Below, piece after piece: positions 35,305 to 44,346 of a stretch of DNA of 64,000 nt. The translations under genes were made by a program, and so were the position numbers. The stretch is taken from contig NZ_JAHWGP010000018.1 in assembly GCF_020873915.1 (NCBI RefSeq), positions 62,001 through 126,000 of the forward strand, given 5' to 3'. Within the stretch, counting starts at the first letter, position 1; every line of letters begins with the position of its first letter. The notes beneath the pieces are model-generated. The model was given only the letters and a program-made list of their open reading frames with translations, was not told the origin of the DNA and searched no databases. Source of the stretch: Streptomyces sp. DH5. GTDB taxonomy: Bacteria > Actinomycetota > Actinomycetes > Streptomycetales > Streptomycetaceae.

Positions 35305-35382
35305 TCAGGACTGCGGCCGCTTCCCGTGATTCGACGGGTGCTTGCGCCGCGCCTTCTTCTTCCTGCGCCTCTTCGAGGACAT
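35305..35382 (-). CDS. Micro-protein resembling ribosomal protein bL37
   Basis: A 25-residue, extremely basic peptide, starting MSSKRRRKKKARRKHPSNHG and ending KRPQS, with GGGAG five bases before the ATG. The pattern K/R-rich block, then (A/S)NHGKRP(N/Q), is that of the small actinobacterial ribosomal protein bL37 (the 'NHGKRPN' family). It is too short for gene finders and lies alone in the 408-bp gap between the hydrolase and the spermidine-synthase-like gene. The His-Pro in the middle differs from the usual sequence, so it may be a paralogue rather than the housekeeping copy. Confidence 0.7.
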   Translation of the reverse strand: MSSKRRRKKKARRKHPSNHGKRPQS

Positions 35383-35588
35383 GGGCGTCTCCCTTGTGAC
35401 ATCGGCCGCGAGACCACGCCTGACCTGCGGTCGAAGCGGCAATCGGCAGATGCTTCATTGTTCCGTGGGATGCCCGGTACCGCGATTCGTACGTCTTCCG
35501 GCAGGTCAGGCGAGTGGAGCAGGCCCCAGGACGGGCCGTTGCCGCCGCGAGTCACAGTGAGCGGGGACGCACGGACGGCGTCCCTTCC

Positions 35589-37133
35589 TCACCGCCCGCT
35601 CCGGGGGCCGTAGGGCTGGAGGAGCTGGTCGACGGGTGCGTAGTCGTCGGTGAGCAGGGGGGCGTCGTCGATCCACGACGTCAGGGCGTCGCCGGCGGCG
35701 ATGCGCCAGCCGGTGCCCCGGGCGTCCAGCGCTGCCTGGACCGCGCGGAGGTCGATCGCCCGGTCGGAGGCCACCACCACCAGGTTGCCTCCCCCGGCGT
35801 CGGAGGCGGGGGCGAGCCCGATGTCGGTGGGCTCGCCGAGGAGCGCGACGTGCTCGAAGACAGCGCTCAGCGTGGCCGCTTCGGCGCGTGCGAAGGCGAG
35901 ATCGCCGTGGTCGATGAGGTTGGCGACGTAGAGGCCGTCCTCGTCCAGCACCCGCCGCACTTCGGTCATCGCCTCGACCGTGGTGAGGTGCCAGGGGACG
36001 CTCACGCCCCCGAACGCGTCGCCGACGACGAGGTCGCGGCTGCCGGTGTCGAGCCGCCGCAGGCCCAGCCGGCCGTCCTCCGTACGCACGTCCACGCCCG
36101 ACTGCGGTTCCAGCCCGAGCCGTTCCCGGTCGATGCGCACGACCCCGCCGTCGATCTCCGACACCAGACTGCGCGTTCCGGGGCGCGCCGACGCGAGGTA
36201 GCGGGGGAAGGTGAGCCCGCCACCGCCGAGGTGGTGGGCGGCCAGTGGCTCAGCTGCCGGAAAGGCGGAGTCGACCAGCGACGCGATGGCACGCACGTAC
36301 GCGAATTGCAGGAAGGTCGGGTCCTCGACGTCGACATAGGAATGACGCACCCCGTCCAGCACGAGGACGCGGCCGCTGTCGCGGTCCGGGTCGGCGACGA
36401 CCCGCGCGCAGTGGTACCTGGTCTCCGTGTCGCAGCCCCCGGGCGCGACCGTGGTGGCGAGGCCGCCGGCGACCACCACCAGGGTCAGGGCGGGCGTTCC
36501 GCTCCAGCCGCGCGTACGCCATTCCACCAGGGCCGAGCCGATCAGCAGCAGTGTGCCGAGACCGATCAGGATGCTGCTGACCGGCAGCCTCGACAGGAGG
36601 ACGAAGCCGGTGAAGACGGTGCCGAAGATCGCCCCGACCGTACCGACACCGGACAGCCTGCCGACGACCGTCCCGGTTTCGGCGAGGCTGGTGAGCCGTA
36701 GCTTGGTCGCGATCGGCGTCACCGCGGACAGCAGCGCGCCCGGCACCAGGATGGTCAGCGCCGCGATCAGCAGGAGCAGCGCCGGCACCCGTTCCGCGAC
36801 GGTGCGGAGCACGGCGGGGGTCAGTGCGACGACCGCTCCCGAAATGCCGAGTGAGGGGCCCAGGAGCCGAGTCGGGCTGACCTGGTCCGCCACCCGGCCG
36901 CCCAGCCAGGAGCCGAGGGCGATCGCCGTGAGCGCGATGCTGATCACCAGGGTGCTGGTCTCGAGGGTGAGGCCGAGGTAGGGAGCCAGCAACCGCAGGG
37001 CGACGATCTCGACGACCAGGACCGCGGCCGAGGACCCGAACACGAGCACGGCGGCAACACGGGGACCCAAGCCGCGGTCACGAGGCGCGCCCTCGGCGAC
37101 GCGGGGGGAAGACAATCCGGTCACGGGCCTCAT
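35589..37133 (-). CDS. Membrane protein with spermidine-synthase-like domain
   Basis: A 514-residue fusion: residues 25-225 hold about 7 hydrophobic segments (VLVFGSSAAVLVVEIVALRL is the first), and residues 245-510 form a spermidine-synthase/SAM-methyltransferase fold (VLVLDGVRHSYVDVEDPTFL, LGGGGLTFPRYLASA, VSEIDGGVVRI, VVGDAFGGVSVPWHL). This 'fused MFS/spermidine synthase' type is widespread in actinobacteria, and its substrate is not known. The LGGGG replaces the usual GGGDG of spermidine synthases. The start is ATG 37133 or GTG 37124. Single gene. Confidence 0.85.
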   Translation of the reverse strand: MRPVTGLSSPRVAEGAPRDRGLGPRVAAVLVFGSSAAVLVVEIVALRLLAPYLGLTLETSTLVISIALTAIALGSWLGGRVADQVSPTRLLGPSLGISGAVVALTPAVLRTVAERVPALLLLIAALTILVPGALLSAVTPIATKLRLTSLAETGTVVGRLSGVGTVGAIFGTVFTGFVLLSRLPVSSILIGLGTLLLIGSALVEWRTRGWSGTPALTLVVVAGGLATTVAPGGCDTETRYHCARVVADPDRDSGRVLVLDGVRHSYVDVEDPTFLQFAYVRAIASLVDSAFPAAEPLAAHHLGGGGLTFPRYLASARPGTRSLVSEIDGGVVRIDRERLGLEPQSGVDVRTEDGRLGLRRLDTGSRDLVVGDAFGGVSVPWHLTTVEAMTEVRRVLDEDGLYVANLIDHGDLAFARAEAATLSAVFEHVALLGEPTDIGLAPASDAGGGNLVVVASDRAIDLRAVQAALDARGTGWRIAAGDALTSWIDDAPLLTDDYAPVDQLLQPYGPRSGR

Positions 37134-37198
37134 CTTCGCACGCGCACGGGCCCGTTCGGCGAGGCACGGGCCCGCGGCTCCCGAGTTCGGCGACCGGA

Positions 37199-37630
37199 CT
37201 ACGGACGGGCGGGATCCGGGACCAGCCCGTCCGCGACCAGTCCGGCGAGCACGGCCTCGCCGAGGGCGTGGACGGCGGACCGGGGTCGCACCATGACGGT
37301 GAACTCCTTGATCCGGCCGTCGTCGTCGAAGTGAAGCAGGTCGATGCCGTGGATCTCCTTGCCGCCCGCTACGGCGCGGAAGAGCAGCACCGCCGACGGT
37401 GTGGTGGCGGCGTCGCTGCTGGTCTGCGCGGTGCCGGTGCAGTGGCCGATGTAGCGGAAGTCCTCGAAGGTCCGCAGCAGGACCCCGAAGAGTCCCATCA
37501 CCGCGGCCTTGCCCTCGAAGGGCGTGAACGTGACGGGGCTGTAGAGACGGACGCCGTCGGTGAACAGGTCGTCCAGGGCCGAGAGGTCCCGGTCGTCGAC
37601 GGCTGCGCGGAAACGGTCGGAGGTGTTCAC
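37199..37630 (-). CDS. SnoaL-like / NTF2-fold protein
   Basis: A 143-residue alpha+beta-cone protein (FRAAVDDRDLSALDDLFTDG, VRLYSPVTFTPFEGKAAVMG, HFDDDGRIKEFTVMVRP), as in SnoaL and DUF4440-like proteins. The Asp/His pocket residues are possible but no reaction can be assigned. GTG at 37630 has GGAAGGG 7 bases upstream; an ATG at 37651 is the alternative. A perfect 18-bp palindrome lies 31 bp upstream and closely matches one in front of the PadR gene at 48695. Confidence 0.75.
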   Translation of the reverse strand: MNTSDRFRAAVDDRDLSALDDLFTDGVRLYSPVTFTPFEGKAAVMGLFGVLLRTFEDFRYIGHCTGTAQTSSDAATTPSAVLLFRAVAGGKEIHGIDLLHFDDDGRIKEFTVMVRPRSAVHALGEAVLAGLVADGLVPDPARP

Positions 37631-37660
37631 GGGACACCCTTCCCTGGTCATCGAACTGAG

Positions 37661-37678
37661 TAGTCATTTTCATGACTA
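37661..37678. promoter_or_regulatory. Palindromic operator, PadR-type candidate
   Basis: TAGTCAT-TTTC-ATGACTA, with perfect 7-bp arms, in front of the SnoaL-like gene. It matches 17 of 18 bases of the site at 48635-48652. Confidence 0.7.
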
Positions 37679-37809
37679 TCACGAGCGGCTGTCGGGCGAC
37701 AGGGGTGCGCCGCGCCAGGTGGGGACAGGTGTGTCACGAGTGCCGTGCCGTTCGGTGGCGGCCCGGTGCCCCGCGCCCCGGTCCGGCGACCGTCCCGCTG
37801 CCGCGCTTG

Positions 37810-37833
37810 ATAGGCAAGTGAACACTTGCCTAT
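37810..37833. promoter_or_regulatory. ArsR-type operator
   Basis: Arms ATAGGCAAGTG and CACTTGCCTAT (11 bp, perfect) are separated by AA, ending 8 bp before the GTG of the ArsR gene. The repressor would sit directly on its own promoter. Confidence 0.85.
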
Positions 37834-37841
37834 AGTGGGGT

Positions 37842-38144
37842 GTGGCCGAAGACCTGTTCAAAGCGTTGGCCGATCCCACTCGCCGCGTCATCCTCGACGA
37901 GCTCGTCGAGAAGTCCGGACAGACCCTGTTCGAGATCTGCTCGCGGTTGGCCATGAGGCATCAGCTCGCGATCTCCCGCCAAGGGGTCTCCCAGCACCTC
38001 GCCGTGCTGGAGGCCGCGGGGCTGGTCGAGACGCGACGGGAGGGCCGCTACAAGTTCCATGACCCGAACACCGCTCCGCTGCGGCAGATCGCCGAGCGGT
38101 GGCCCCCGCCCGACCCGTCCGGACCTGAGGAGAGCACACCATGA
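37842..38144 (+). CDS. ArsR-family winged-helix regulator
   Basis: A 100-residue regulator: LFKALADPTRRVILDELVEK, then SRQGVSQHLAVLEAAGLVET (recognition helix) and RREGRYKFHDPN (wing). The metal-binding Cys box of ArsR/SmtB is absent, so it is of the non-metal 'SdpR-like' kind that controls VOC or SRPBCC genes. The GTG start has little leader, so the mRNA may be nearly leaderless. Its stop overlaps the VOC start (ATGA), so the two form an autoregulated operon. Confidence 0.9.
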   Translation: MAEDLFKALADPTRRVILDELVEKSGQTLFEICSRLAMRHQLAISRQGVSQHLAVLEAAGLVETRREGRYKFHDPNTAPLRQIAERWPPPDPSGPEESTP

Positions 38145-38533
38145 GAATTCACCTGACCAGCGTCTTCGTCGACGACCAGGCGGAGGCCCTCCGCTTCTAC
38201 ACCGAGGTCCTCGGATTCGTGAAGAAGCACGACGTCCCGGTGGGGGAGGGGGACCGCTGGCTGACCGTCGTGTCGCCCGAGCAGCCCGGCGGCACCGAGC
38301 TCCTCCTGGAGCCCTCGGGCCACCCGGCCGCCAGGGCCTACCGCGACGCGCTCGTCGCGGACGGCATCCCGCTCGCCCAGTTCGCCGTCGACGACGTCGC
38401 GGTGGAGTACGCGCGCCTGCGCGACCTCGGAGTCCGCTTCACCCAGGAACCCCTGGAGATGGGACCCGTGACCACCGCCGTCTTCGACGACACCTGCGGC
38501 AACCTGATCCAGATCGTCGCGCAGCCGGGCTAG
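38141..38533 (+). CDS. VOC-superfamily (glyoxalase/bleomycin-resistance-like) protein
   Basis: A 130-residue protein with two beta-alpha-beta-beta-beta modules (TSVFVDDQAEALRFYTEVLG; FAVDDVAVEYARLRDLGVRF; VFDDTCGNLIQIV). Usual metal ligands are incomplete: the first strand has Thr-Ser instead of His and the last carries Asn, so metal binding is doubtful. Translation is coupled to the ArsR gene by a 4-bp overlap. The substrate is probably the compound that releases ArsR. Confidence 0.88.
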   Translation: MRIHLTSVFVDDQAEALRFYTEVLGFVKKHDVPVGEGDRWLTVVSPEQPGGTELLLEPSGHPAARAYRDALVADGIPLAQFAVDDVAVEYARLRDLGVRFTQEPLEMGPVTTAVFDDTCGNLIQIVAQPG

Positions 38534-38592
38534 ATGGCGGATGCGCGCCGGGGCCTTCCGGATTCACCGGTCCGGCCGTCTCGCCGGGTCGG

Positions 38593-40104
38593 TCAGTTCT
38601 GCCGGGCGTGGACCGGGTTGTTCGCGACCTCCTCCGGGCACTTCTGGTGCGGAGCGCGCGTTCGCCGGTCGCGCCACCAGTCGAGCGAGGCCAGGACCAG
38701 AGACGCCAGCATCGTGGTGAGGGCGGCGCTCAACGCGATGGCGAGGGCCACCGGGTAGTCGTCGGTCCTGCCGAGCACGAGATAGAAGAGGCCCGGCAGG
38801 GCCGCGGTGCCCACCGCGGCGCCGAGGCGCTGACCGGTCTGCAGCGCGCCGCCCGCCGCGCCTGCCATCCGCACCGGTACGTCGCGCAGTGTCATGGTGA
38901 TGTTGGGGGAGACCACGAAGCCGCTGCCGACACCCCCGATGAACAGGGCGGGGGCGGCGATCCAGGGGGCGATGTCCAGCGGCGCGAAGCGCAGCAGCAG
39001 AGCGGTCGAGCCCAGGCCGACGATCACGCCCGCGAGACCCCACACGGTGAGCAGGCGGCCGAACCGGTCCACCAGCCGGCCCGAGACCACGGCCGCACCC
39101 GCAGACCCGAGGGCGAACGGAGTGACGGCGAGGCCCGACCGCAGGGGCGAGAAGTCCAGACCGTGCTGGTAGAAGAGCGCGAAGACGAGCCAGACGCCGC
39201 TGAAACCGAGGAAGTAGAGCGTGCCGACGCCGGCGCCGACCGCGTAGCCGCGCACCGTGGTGAAAAGCCGCGGGTCCAGCAGCGGCTGCGTCTCCCGGGC
39301 GACGAGGCGGCGCTGTCGCCGGACGAAGACGGTGAGGACCGAGACGCCGACCGGGAACATCCACCACAGGCGGCTCAGTCCGCCGGACTCCGCCTGGACC
39401 AGGGGGTACATGAACGCGAAGACACCGACGCCGAGGAGCAGCACGCCGGGCACGTCCACGTGCCCCCGGCCGGACCGCCGGGTGCGGGGCAGCAGACGGC
39501 GTCCGAGCAGCACGGCGAGGATCCCGATGGGGACGTTGACGTAGAAGACCCAGCGCCACCCCTGCGGCTCGCCGGCCAGTGCGAGGATCGTGCCGCCGAT
39601 GACGGGGCCGGAGGCGGAAGAGATGCCGACGGTGGCTCCGAAGTAGCCGAAGGCGCGGCCGCGTTCCGCCCCACGGAACAACTGCTGGATGAGCGCGGAG
39701 TTCTGGGGCGCCATGAAACCTGCCGCCAGGCCCTGGGCGAGGCGGGCCACGACCAGGAGCGCGATGTCGGGCGCGGCCCCGCAGGCCGCGCTGAAGACCA
39801 CGAAACCGCAGAGGGCGAGCAGGAAGATGCGGCGCCGGTCCAGGGCGTCGCCCAGCCGGCCGGCGGTGACGAGGGCGAGGGCGAAGGTGAGGGAGTAGCC
39901 GGACACCACCCACTGCACCTGGGCGGGGGAGGCGTGCAGGTCGTTCTGGATGGCCGGCAGGGCGACCGCCACGATCGTGACGTCCAGCAGGCTCATGAAC
40001 CCGGCCACCAGGGTGACCCACAGGGCCCGCCACCGGCGCGGGTCCGGCTGGTAGTCGTCCCCGAGGTCACCGGGCTCCCGGTCGCCCGCCTCAGACGTGG
40101 TCAC
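38593..40104 (-). CDS. MFS efflux transporter, EmrB/QacA type
   Basis: A 503-residue membrane protein with about 14 hydrophobic segments (first: WVTLVAGFMSLLDVTIVAVA). Motif A is GRLGDALDRRRIFLLAL and motif C is GPVIGGTILA. The opening 'SLLDVTIVAVALPAIQNDL' is diagnostic of the DHA2 drug:H+ antiporters. The GTG at 40104 is preceded by GAGGA; the open frame extends upstream without support. No regulator lies next to it. Confidence 0.9.
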   Translation of the reverse strand: MTTSEAGDREPGDLGDDYQPDPRRWRALWVTLVAGFMSLLDVTIVAVALPAIQNDLHASPAQVQWVVSGYSLTFALALVTAGRLGDALDRRRIFLLALCGFVVFSAACGAAPDIALLVVARLAQGLAAGFMAPQNSALIQQLFRGAERGRAFGYFGATVGISSASGPVIGGTILALAGEPQGWRWVFYVNVPIGILAVLLGRRLLPRTRRSGRGHVDVPGVLLLGVGVFAFMYPLVQAESGGLSRLWWMFPVGVSVLTVFVRRQRRLVARETQPLLDPRLFTTVRGYAVGAGVGTLYFLGFSGVWLVFALFYQHGLDFSPLRSGLAVTPFALGSAGAAVVSGRLVDRFGRLLTVWGLAGVIVGLGSTALLLRFAPLDIAPWIAAPALFIGGVGSGFVVSPNITMTLRDVPVRMAGAAGGALQTGQRLGAAVGTAALPGLFYLVLGRTDDYPVALAIALSAALTTMLASLVLASLDWWRDRRTRAPHQKCPEEVANNPVHARQN

Positions 40105-40261
40105 ATGGAGTCCTCTCGCAGGCCCGGCCCGGGCGGACAGGTTCCCCGGCCGGGGCGCGAGCACACCCTCCCGCCTGCAAACGGGTCATCCCCGGGACAC
40201 GACCGCCGCCCCCGTACGACCGGACGGCCGACGGGTCCGCTCGCGGACGGTGCGAAGACGC

Positions 40262-40696
40262 TCAGTCGAGACAGAACTCGTTCCCCTCGATGTCCCGCAT
40301 CACGATGCAGGACTCATTGTGCTCGTCGGCCGGCAGGACGCGCTCGCGTTCCGCACCGAGCGCGACCAGGCGCGCGCATTCCGCTTCGAGCGCGGCGAGG
40401 CGCTCCTCGCCCACGAGCCCGGTGCCGACGCGCACGTCGAGGTGCAGCCGGTTCTTGACGACCTTCCCTTCGGGGACGCGCTGGAAGAACAGCCGCGGGC
40501 CCACCCCCGAAGGATCGCCGCAGGCGAACGCCGCACCCTGCCGCTCCGGCGGCAGCGAACGGTCGAAGTCGCCCCACGAGACGAACCCCTCAGGCGGCGG
40601 CGGTACGACGTACCCCAGCACCTCGCACCAGAAGCGAGCGACACGCTCGGGTTCAGCACAGTCGAAGGTCACCTGGAACTGTCTGATCGCTGGCAT
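40262..40696 (-). CDS. VOC-superfamily protein
   Basis: A 144-residue glyoxalase-like protein: VTFDCAEPERVARFWCEVLG, GPRLFFQRVPEGKVVKNRLH (with LHLDV), ARLVALGAERERVLPADEHN and VMRDIEGNEFCLD. It belongs to the large actinobacterial 'glyoxalase-like domain' group; no substrate is assigned. The ATG at 40696 fits the family start but no ribosome site is visible. Single gene, same strand as the MFS gene but separated by 157 bp. Confidence 0.87.
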   Translation of the reverse strand: MPAIRQFQVTFDCAEPERVARFWCEVLGYVVPPPPEGFVSWGDFDRSLPPERQGAAFACGDPSGVGPRLFFQRVPEGKVVKNRLHLDVRVGTGLVGEERLAALEAECARLVALGAERERVLPADEHNESCIVMRDIEGNEFCLD

Positions 40697-41298
40697 CGGC
40701 GCACCATAGCAAGGAAGCACCGTGTCCCATGTCCCGATGCGGGACCGGCTGTCGGCGTGGCACCGGCCCACCGGCGGCCGCTGAGGGCGCGGCGACGGCA
40801 CGCGTCGCCCACCGTCCGAAGGGTCAGGGCACGCCGGTACTGGCGTCGTCGCTCCCCGAGCGGCTGAGCGCCCGTACGGCCTCGCGCTCCACGCGTATCG
40901 GGCAGCCTGCTCGGCGTGGGGGCGCTCCACGGGGCCTCGGGCGCCCCGGCACGGCCGACCGGCGTGCGACCGGGTCCTCGGCGTTCCCCGCCGGCCCGTG
41001 CCCCGGGTGGCGTCCCCGGTGTGCGTGACGGATGCCGTGACGGCATAGTGGTCCCGGAAGGCGCGGGCCGCCGCGGCGGTCTCGTCGCCCGTGCGTTGGT
41101 CGTCTAAGGAAAGACGTCCCGCTTCCCGCGGGGAAATGCAGGTGCAAGGCCTGCCCGACGCTCCACCTCGGTCGAGCCCCGTTCCCCCGTGGCGGGGCCC
41201 ACGATCAACGGAGCCGGTTCCTGTCCCCGCCGGTCTCCCGAGCCGTCCGGGGGCGGCACGCCGGCCGGGATCTCCGGTGCGTGAGGTGTCCCCCGGAC
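40697..41298. other. 602 bp without a convincing gene
   Basis: No frame here has a start, ribosome site and recognisable protein together. On the minus strand around 41000-41110 a short piece reads like a protein fragment (DETAAAARAFRDHYAVTASV), which may be the trace of a decayed gene. Confidence 0.45.
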
Positions 41299-42129
41299 TC
41301 AGGGAGCGCTGGGCAGCCGGCGCTTGTGTTCGGTGAGGCGGTAACGGCGGACGATGGTGTCGAAGGCCTGCCGATCCACGGGCTTTCCCTCGAGGAAGTC
41401 GTCGATGGCGTCGTAGCTGACGCCGAGCGCGTCCTCGTCGGCCTTGCCCTCGTCGAGGCTCTCCAGGTCGGCGGTGGGGGTCTTCCACACCAGGCCACCG
41501 GGTGCGCCGAGGGCGTCCCCGAGGGCCCGTACCCGGCGTTTGGTCAGGCCGGCCAGCGGAACCAGGTCGGCGGCGCCGTCACCGAACTTGGTGAAGAAGC
41601 CGGTGACCGCCTCGGCTGCTTGGTCCGTGCCGACCACCAGCCCGTCGTGCGCGCCGGCCACCGCGTACTGGGCGATCATGCGCTGGCGTGCCTTGATGTT
41701 GCCGTGCACGAAATCCTGGTGGCGGGCGTCGCGGAAGTGCACCCCGGCGGCCAGCGTGGCCTCCAGGGCGGCGTCGCCGGCGGGCTTGATGTCCACGGTC
41801 AGTACGTGGTCGGGCCGGATGAAGGACAGGGCGAGCTGGGCGTCGTGCTCGTCCGCCTGGACGCCGTAGGGCAGCCGCATGGCATAGAAGTGTGCCTCGT
41901 GTCCGCCGGCGCGCGCCCGTTCCACGGCGAGCTGGCACAACCGGCCGGCGACGGTGGAGTCCACCCCGCCGCTGATGCCGAGCACCAGGGCGCGCAGACC
42001 GGTGGAAGTGAGCCGCTCGGTGAGGAAGGCCACCCGGCGCTCGATCTCCTGTCCGGCATCGAATACCTCGTCGACACCCAGGTCCCGTGCGATCTCCTGC
42101 TGTAGGGCGATGGCCGCCGACTCGTTCAC
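41299..42129 (-). CDS. nadE: NH3-dependent NAD+ synthetase
   Basis: A 276-residue enzyme that amidates nicotinic acid adenine dinucleotide to NAD with ATP and ammonia. The PP-loop is LGISGGVDSTVAGR; the ammonia/substrate segments GNIKARQRMIAQYAVA, GTDQAAEAVTGFFTKFGDGA, LTKRRVRALGDALGAP and the ending TEHKRRLP match the ammonia-dependent type found in E. coli and B. subtilis. It has no glutaminase domain. The GTG start has GAGGAG upstream. It is divergent from the GAF-PP2C gene. Confidence 0.95.
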   Translation of the reverse strand: MNESAAIALQQEIARDLGVDEVFDAGQEIERRVAFLTERLTSTGLRALVLGISGGVDSTVAGRLCQLAVERARAGGHEAHFYAMRLPYGVQADEHDAQLALSFIRPDHVLTVDIKPAGDAALEATLAAGVHFRDARHQDFVHGNIKARQRMIAQYAVAGAHDGLVVGTDQAAEAVTGFFTKFGDGAADLVPLAGLTKRRVRALGDALGAPGGLVWKTPTADLESLDEGKADEDALGVSYDAIDDFLEGKPVDRQAFDTIVRRYRLTEHKRRLPSAP

Positions 42130-42354
42130 GTCCGCTGCTCCTCGTTCCGCTCCCGACGTGCTGACCAGACTCGCCTACCCGGGAGCCGCCCGGCGAATCC
42201 CCGGCGCCCGTGGCCGCCTCCCGAGGCGACGGAAGCCTCCGCACGGCGGCTTCGTCCACGGCTTCGTCCACGGCTCCGACCAGGCAGGACGGGCAGGTCA
42301 GGTGATGCCGCCCGATCTCGGGGAAAAAGATGCGACACCTGACGGGAGGTTGCG

Positions 42355-43530
42355 GTGAAGGGTGGAGATGTGGAACTGGGCGAGTTGCTCGCCGCTGCGG
42401 AGGCGGCACCGCCCGGCGAGTCCGTCGACGTGGTGGCACACGATCTGCAGAAGCGGTTCGGTGCGGCGCGCGTGTCGTTCCTGTTCGTCGATTTGGTCGG
42501 TCAGCGGCTGGTCCGTCTCACCGCGCCCGGCGCCGATGCCGCGGACTCCGAGGAGCCGGTCGATCTGCAGGGCAGTGTCTACGACCGCGTACTGCAGAGC
42601 CAGCGTCAGCTCGTCGAGCCGGACGGTCAGGGCGGACGGCGCGTCATCACGCCGGTCACCAACCGGGGCGACTGCATCGGGGTGCTGGAGGTGACCCTCC
42701 AGTCCGCCGACGACACCGTGCTCCGGCAGGTCCGCGACGCGGCCCACGCGCTGGCCTACATCATCGTCACGGACCGTCGTTTCACCGACCTCTACCACCT
42801 GGGCCGGCGTACCACCGAGACCAGCCTGGCCGCGGAGATCCAGCATCAGCTGCTCCCCTCGGCCCCCTGCTGCGAGGCAGCTCAGTTCACCCTCGCCGCC
42901 GGGCTGGTCCCGGCGGACGACATCGGCGGCGACACCTACGACTACACCCTCGACCGGGACACCCTGCACCTGTCCGTCACGGACGCCATGGGCCACGACA
43001 CGAACTCGGCCCTGCTGGCCACCCTGCTGGTCGGCGCACTGCGACGGTCACGCCGCAGCGGGTGCGACGCCCTGTTGCAGGCCGAGCACGCGCACCAGGC
43101 TCTGCTGCGCCACAGCCGTGGCCTGGCCACCGGGCAGTTGTTCTGCATCGACCTGGGGACGGGGCTGTGCGAGCTGGTCAACGCCGGCCATCCCCGTCCC
43201 CTGCTGCTGCGTGACGGCACCGTCGAGGAGGTCGCGCTCTCCGTCAACCTGCCGTTCGGTGTGGCGGCGCCGACCCCCTACCGTCTGCAGGAGATGCAAC
43301 TGCGCCCCGGAGACCGCCTGGTCCTGCTCACCGACGGAATGCAGGAGCGCGGTGCCGCAGCCGTCGACCTGGCCGAACTCGTCCGTGACAGCCGCCCGCT
43401 GCACCCCCGGGAAGCGGTTCGCAGCCTGACCGCCGCGGTGCTCGAGGCCTGCCACGGCCATCTCAGGGACGACGCCACGGTGGTGATACTCGACTGGCAC
43501 GGCGTGAATCGAAGACCGGACGAGCGCTGA
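42355..43530 (+). CDS. GAF-SpoIIE (PP2C) serine phosphatase
   Basis: A 391-residue protein: an N-terminal GAF-like sensor (residues 15-140: VDVVAHDLQKRFGAARVSFL), a short helical linker ending in EIQHQLLPS, and a PP2C domain (about 185-385: ADDIGGDTYDYTLD, VTDAMGHDTNSALLA, LVNAGHPRPLLLR, LLTDGMQERG, DDATVVILDWHG). Metal-binding Asp residues are present. It should dephosphorylate a STAS protein; such a protein is encoded convergently 156 bp away. The GTG has GGGAGG upstream. Confidence 0.9.
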   Translation: MKGGDVELGELLAAAEAAPPGESVDVVAHDLQKRFGAARVSFLFVDLVGQRLVRLTAPGADAADSEEPVDLQGSVYDRVLQSQRQLVEPDGQGGRRVITPVTNRGDCIGVLEVTLQSADDTVLRQVRDAAHALAYIIVTDRRFTDLYHLGRRTTETSLAAEIQHQLLPSAPCCEAAQFTLAAGLVPADDIGGDTYDYTLDRDTLHLSVTDAMGHDTNSALLATLLVGALRRSRRSGCDALLQAEHAHQALLRHSRGLATGQLFCIDLGTGLCELVNAGHPRPLLLRDGTVEEVALSVNLPFGVAAPTPYRLQEMQLRPGDRLVLLTDGMQERGAAAVDLAELVRDSRPLHPREAVRSLTAAVLEACHGHLRDDATVVILDWHGVNRRPDER

Positions 43531-43686
43531 CAGTCATGCGGCCCGTGCGTGCGGCGCCGTCGACCCGGCCCCGTGACCGTGGGCGCAGCGATCTCGTACG
43601 CGAGCAGGTCGACGGAGTGACCGACGTCTGAGGCGCGGACACGCGGCAGGGGGGACCGCCCACCTGCCGGCGCCCGGGGCCGCCGG

Positions 43687-44253
43687 TCAGCGCGATCCGG
43701 CGGGTACTCGTTCGGGCGTGGCGGCGACCGGCCGTCCCGCGCTCGACTCGGCAACGGGGGTTTTCCGCCGGCTTCGCACCGCCTGCCGCGGCGGCACGGC
43801 CTCGCGGTGCGGGACGCGCTCCTCGTCCTGCGGACGCCTGCCACGGTTCCCGGTGGTCTCCGTGACGGAGGCGTTCGCGGGGGAACACGCGAACAGCTCG
43901 TGAGCTCCGATCAGACCGAGCAGTCGTTCGACCGCAGGGCTGTTCGCGCATATGGCGAGGGTCTTGCCCTGACTCAAAGCCCTCTTCCGCGCGTCGAGCA
44001 GGAGGTTCAGCCCGGAGCAGTCGCAGAAGGCGACCGCGCTCAGGTCCAGATCGATTCCCTTGGCCGACCTGCGCAGCGCCTCCTGTATCTCGTACCGGAT
44101 GCGCTGTGCTCCGAAGTCCAGGTCACCTCGTACCGACATGCGCACCCGGTCCCCGTCCGCCGTGACGTCGACCGTGGCCGGGTGCGGCGGCGCGGGAGGC
44201 CGCGCGGCGGTGCCGTGCTGCTTCCCGGACTCCGTGTGACGGTCCGTCTCCAT
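43687..44253 (-). CDS. STAS-domain anti-sigma factor antagonist
   Basis: A 188-residue protein with a STAS domain at about residues 28-120 (VRMSVRGDLDFGAQRIRYEI, LDLSAVAFCDCSGLNLLLDA, CANSPAVERLLGLIGAHELF). The phosphorylatable serine is in DCSGLN, so it can be switched by a kinase/phosphatase pair. A 65-residue basic, Arg/Pro-rich tail is unusual. It is convergent with the PP2C gene and divergent from a winged-helix gene. GGAGG precedes the ATG at 8 bases. The cognate anti-sigma factor is not in the window. Confidence 0.88.
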   Translation of the reverse strand: METDRHTESGKQHGTAARPPAPPHPATVDVTADGDRVRMSVRGDLDFGAQRIRYEIQEALRRSAKGIDLDLSAVAFCDCSGLNLLLDARKRALSQGKTLAICANSPAVERLLGLIGAHELFACSPANASVTETTGNRGRRPQDEERVPHREAVPPRQAVRSRRKTPVAESSAGRPVAATPERVPAGSR

Positions 44254-44346
44254 CGCAGATCGCCTCCCCGCGCCCCACGCCAACTGATGCATGAAATGTA
44301 ATACGTGCTTTTGATTGCATGAACAATGGGTCGGTAAAGTCGGGGT

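Noticed and set aside
40824-41147. Minus-strand frame of 107 residues
   Set aside because: The composition is not that of a protein except for a short stretch in another frame; no ribosome site or family match.
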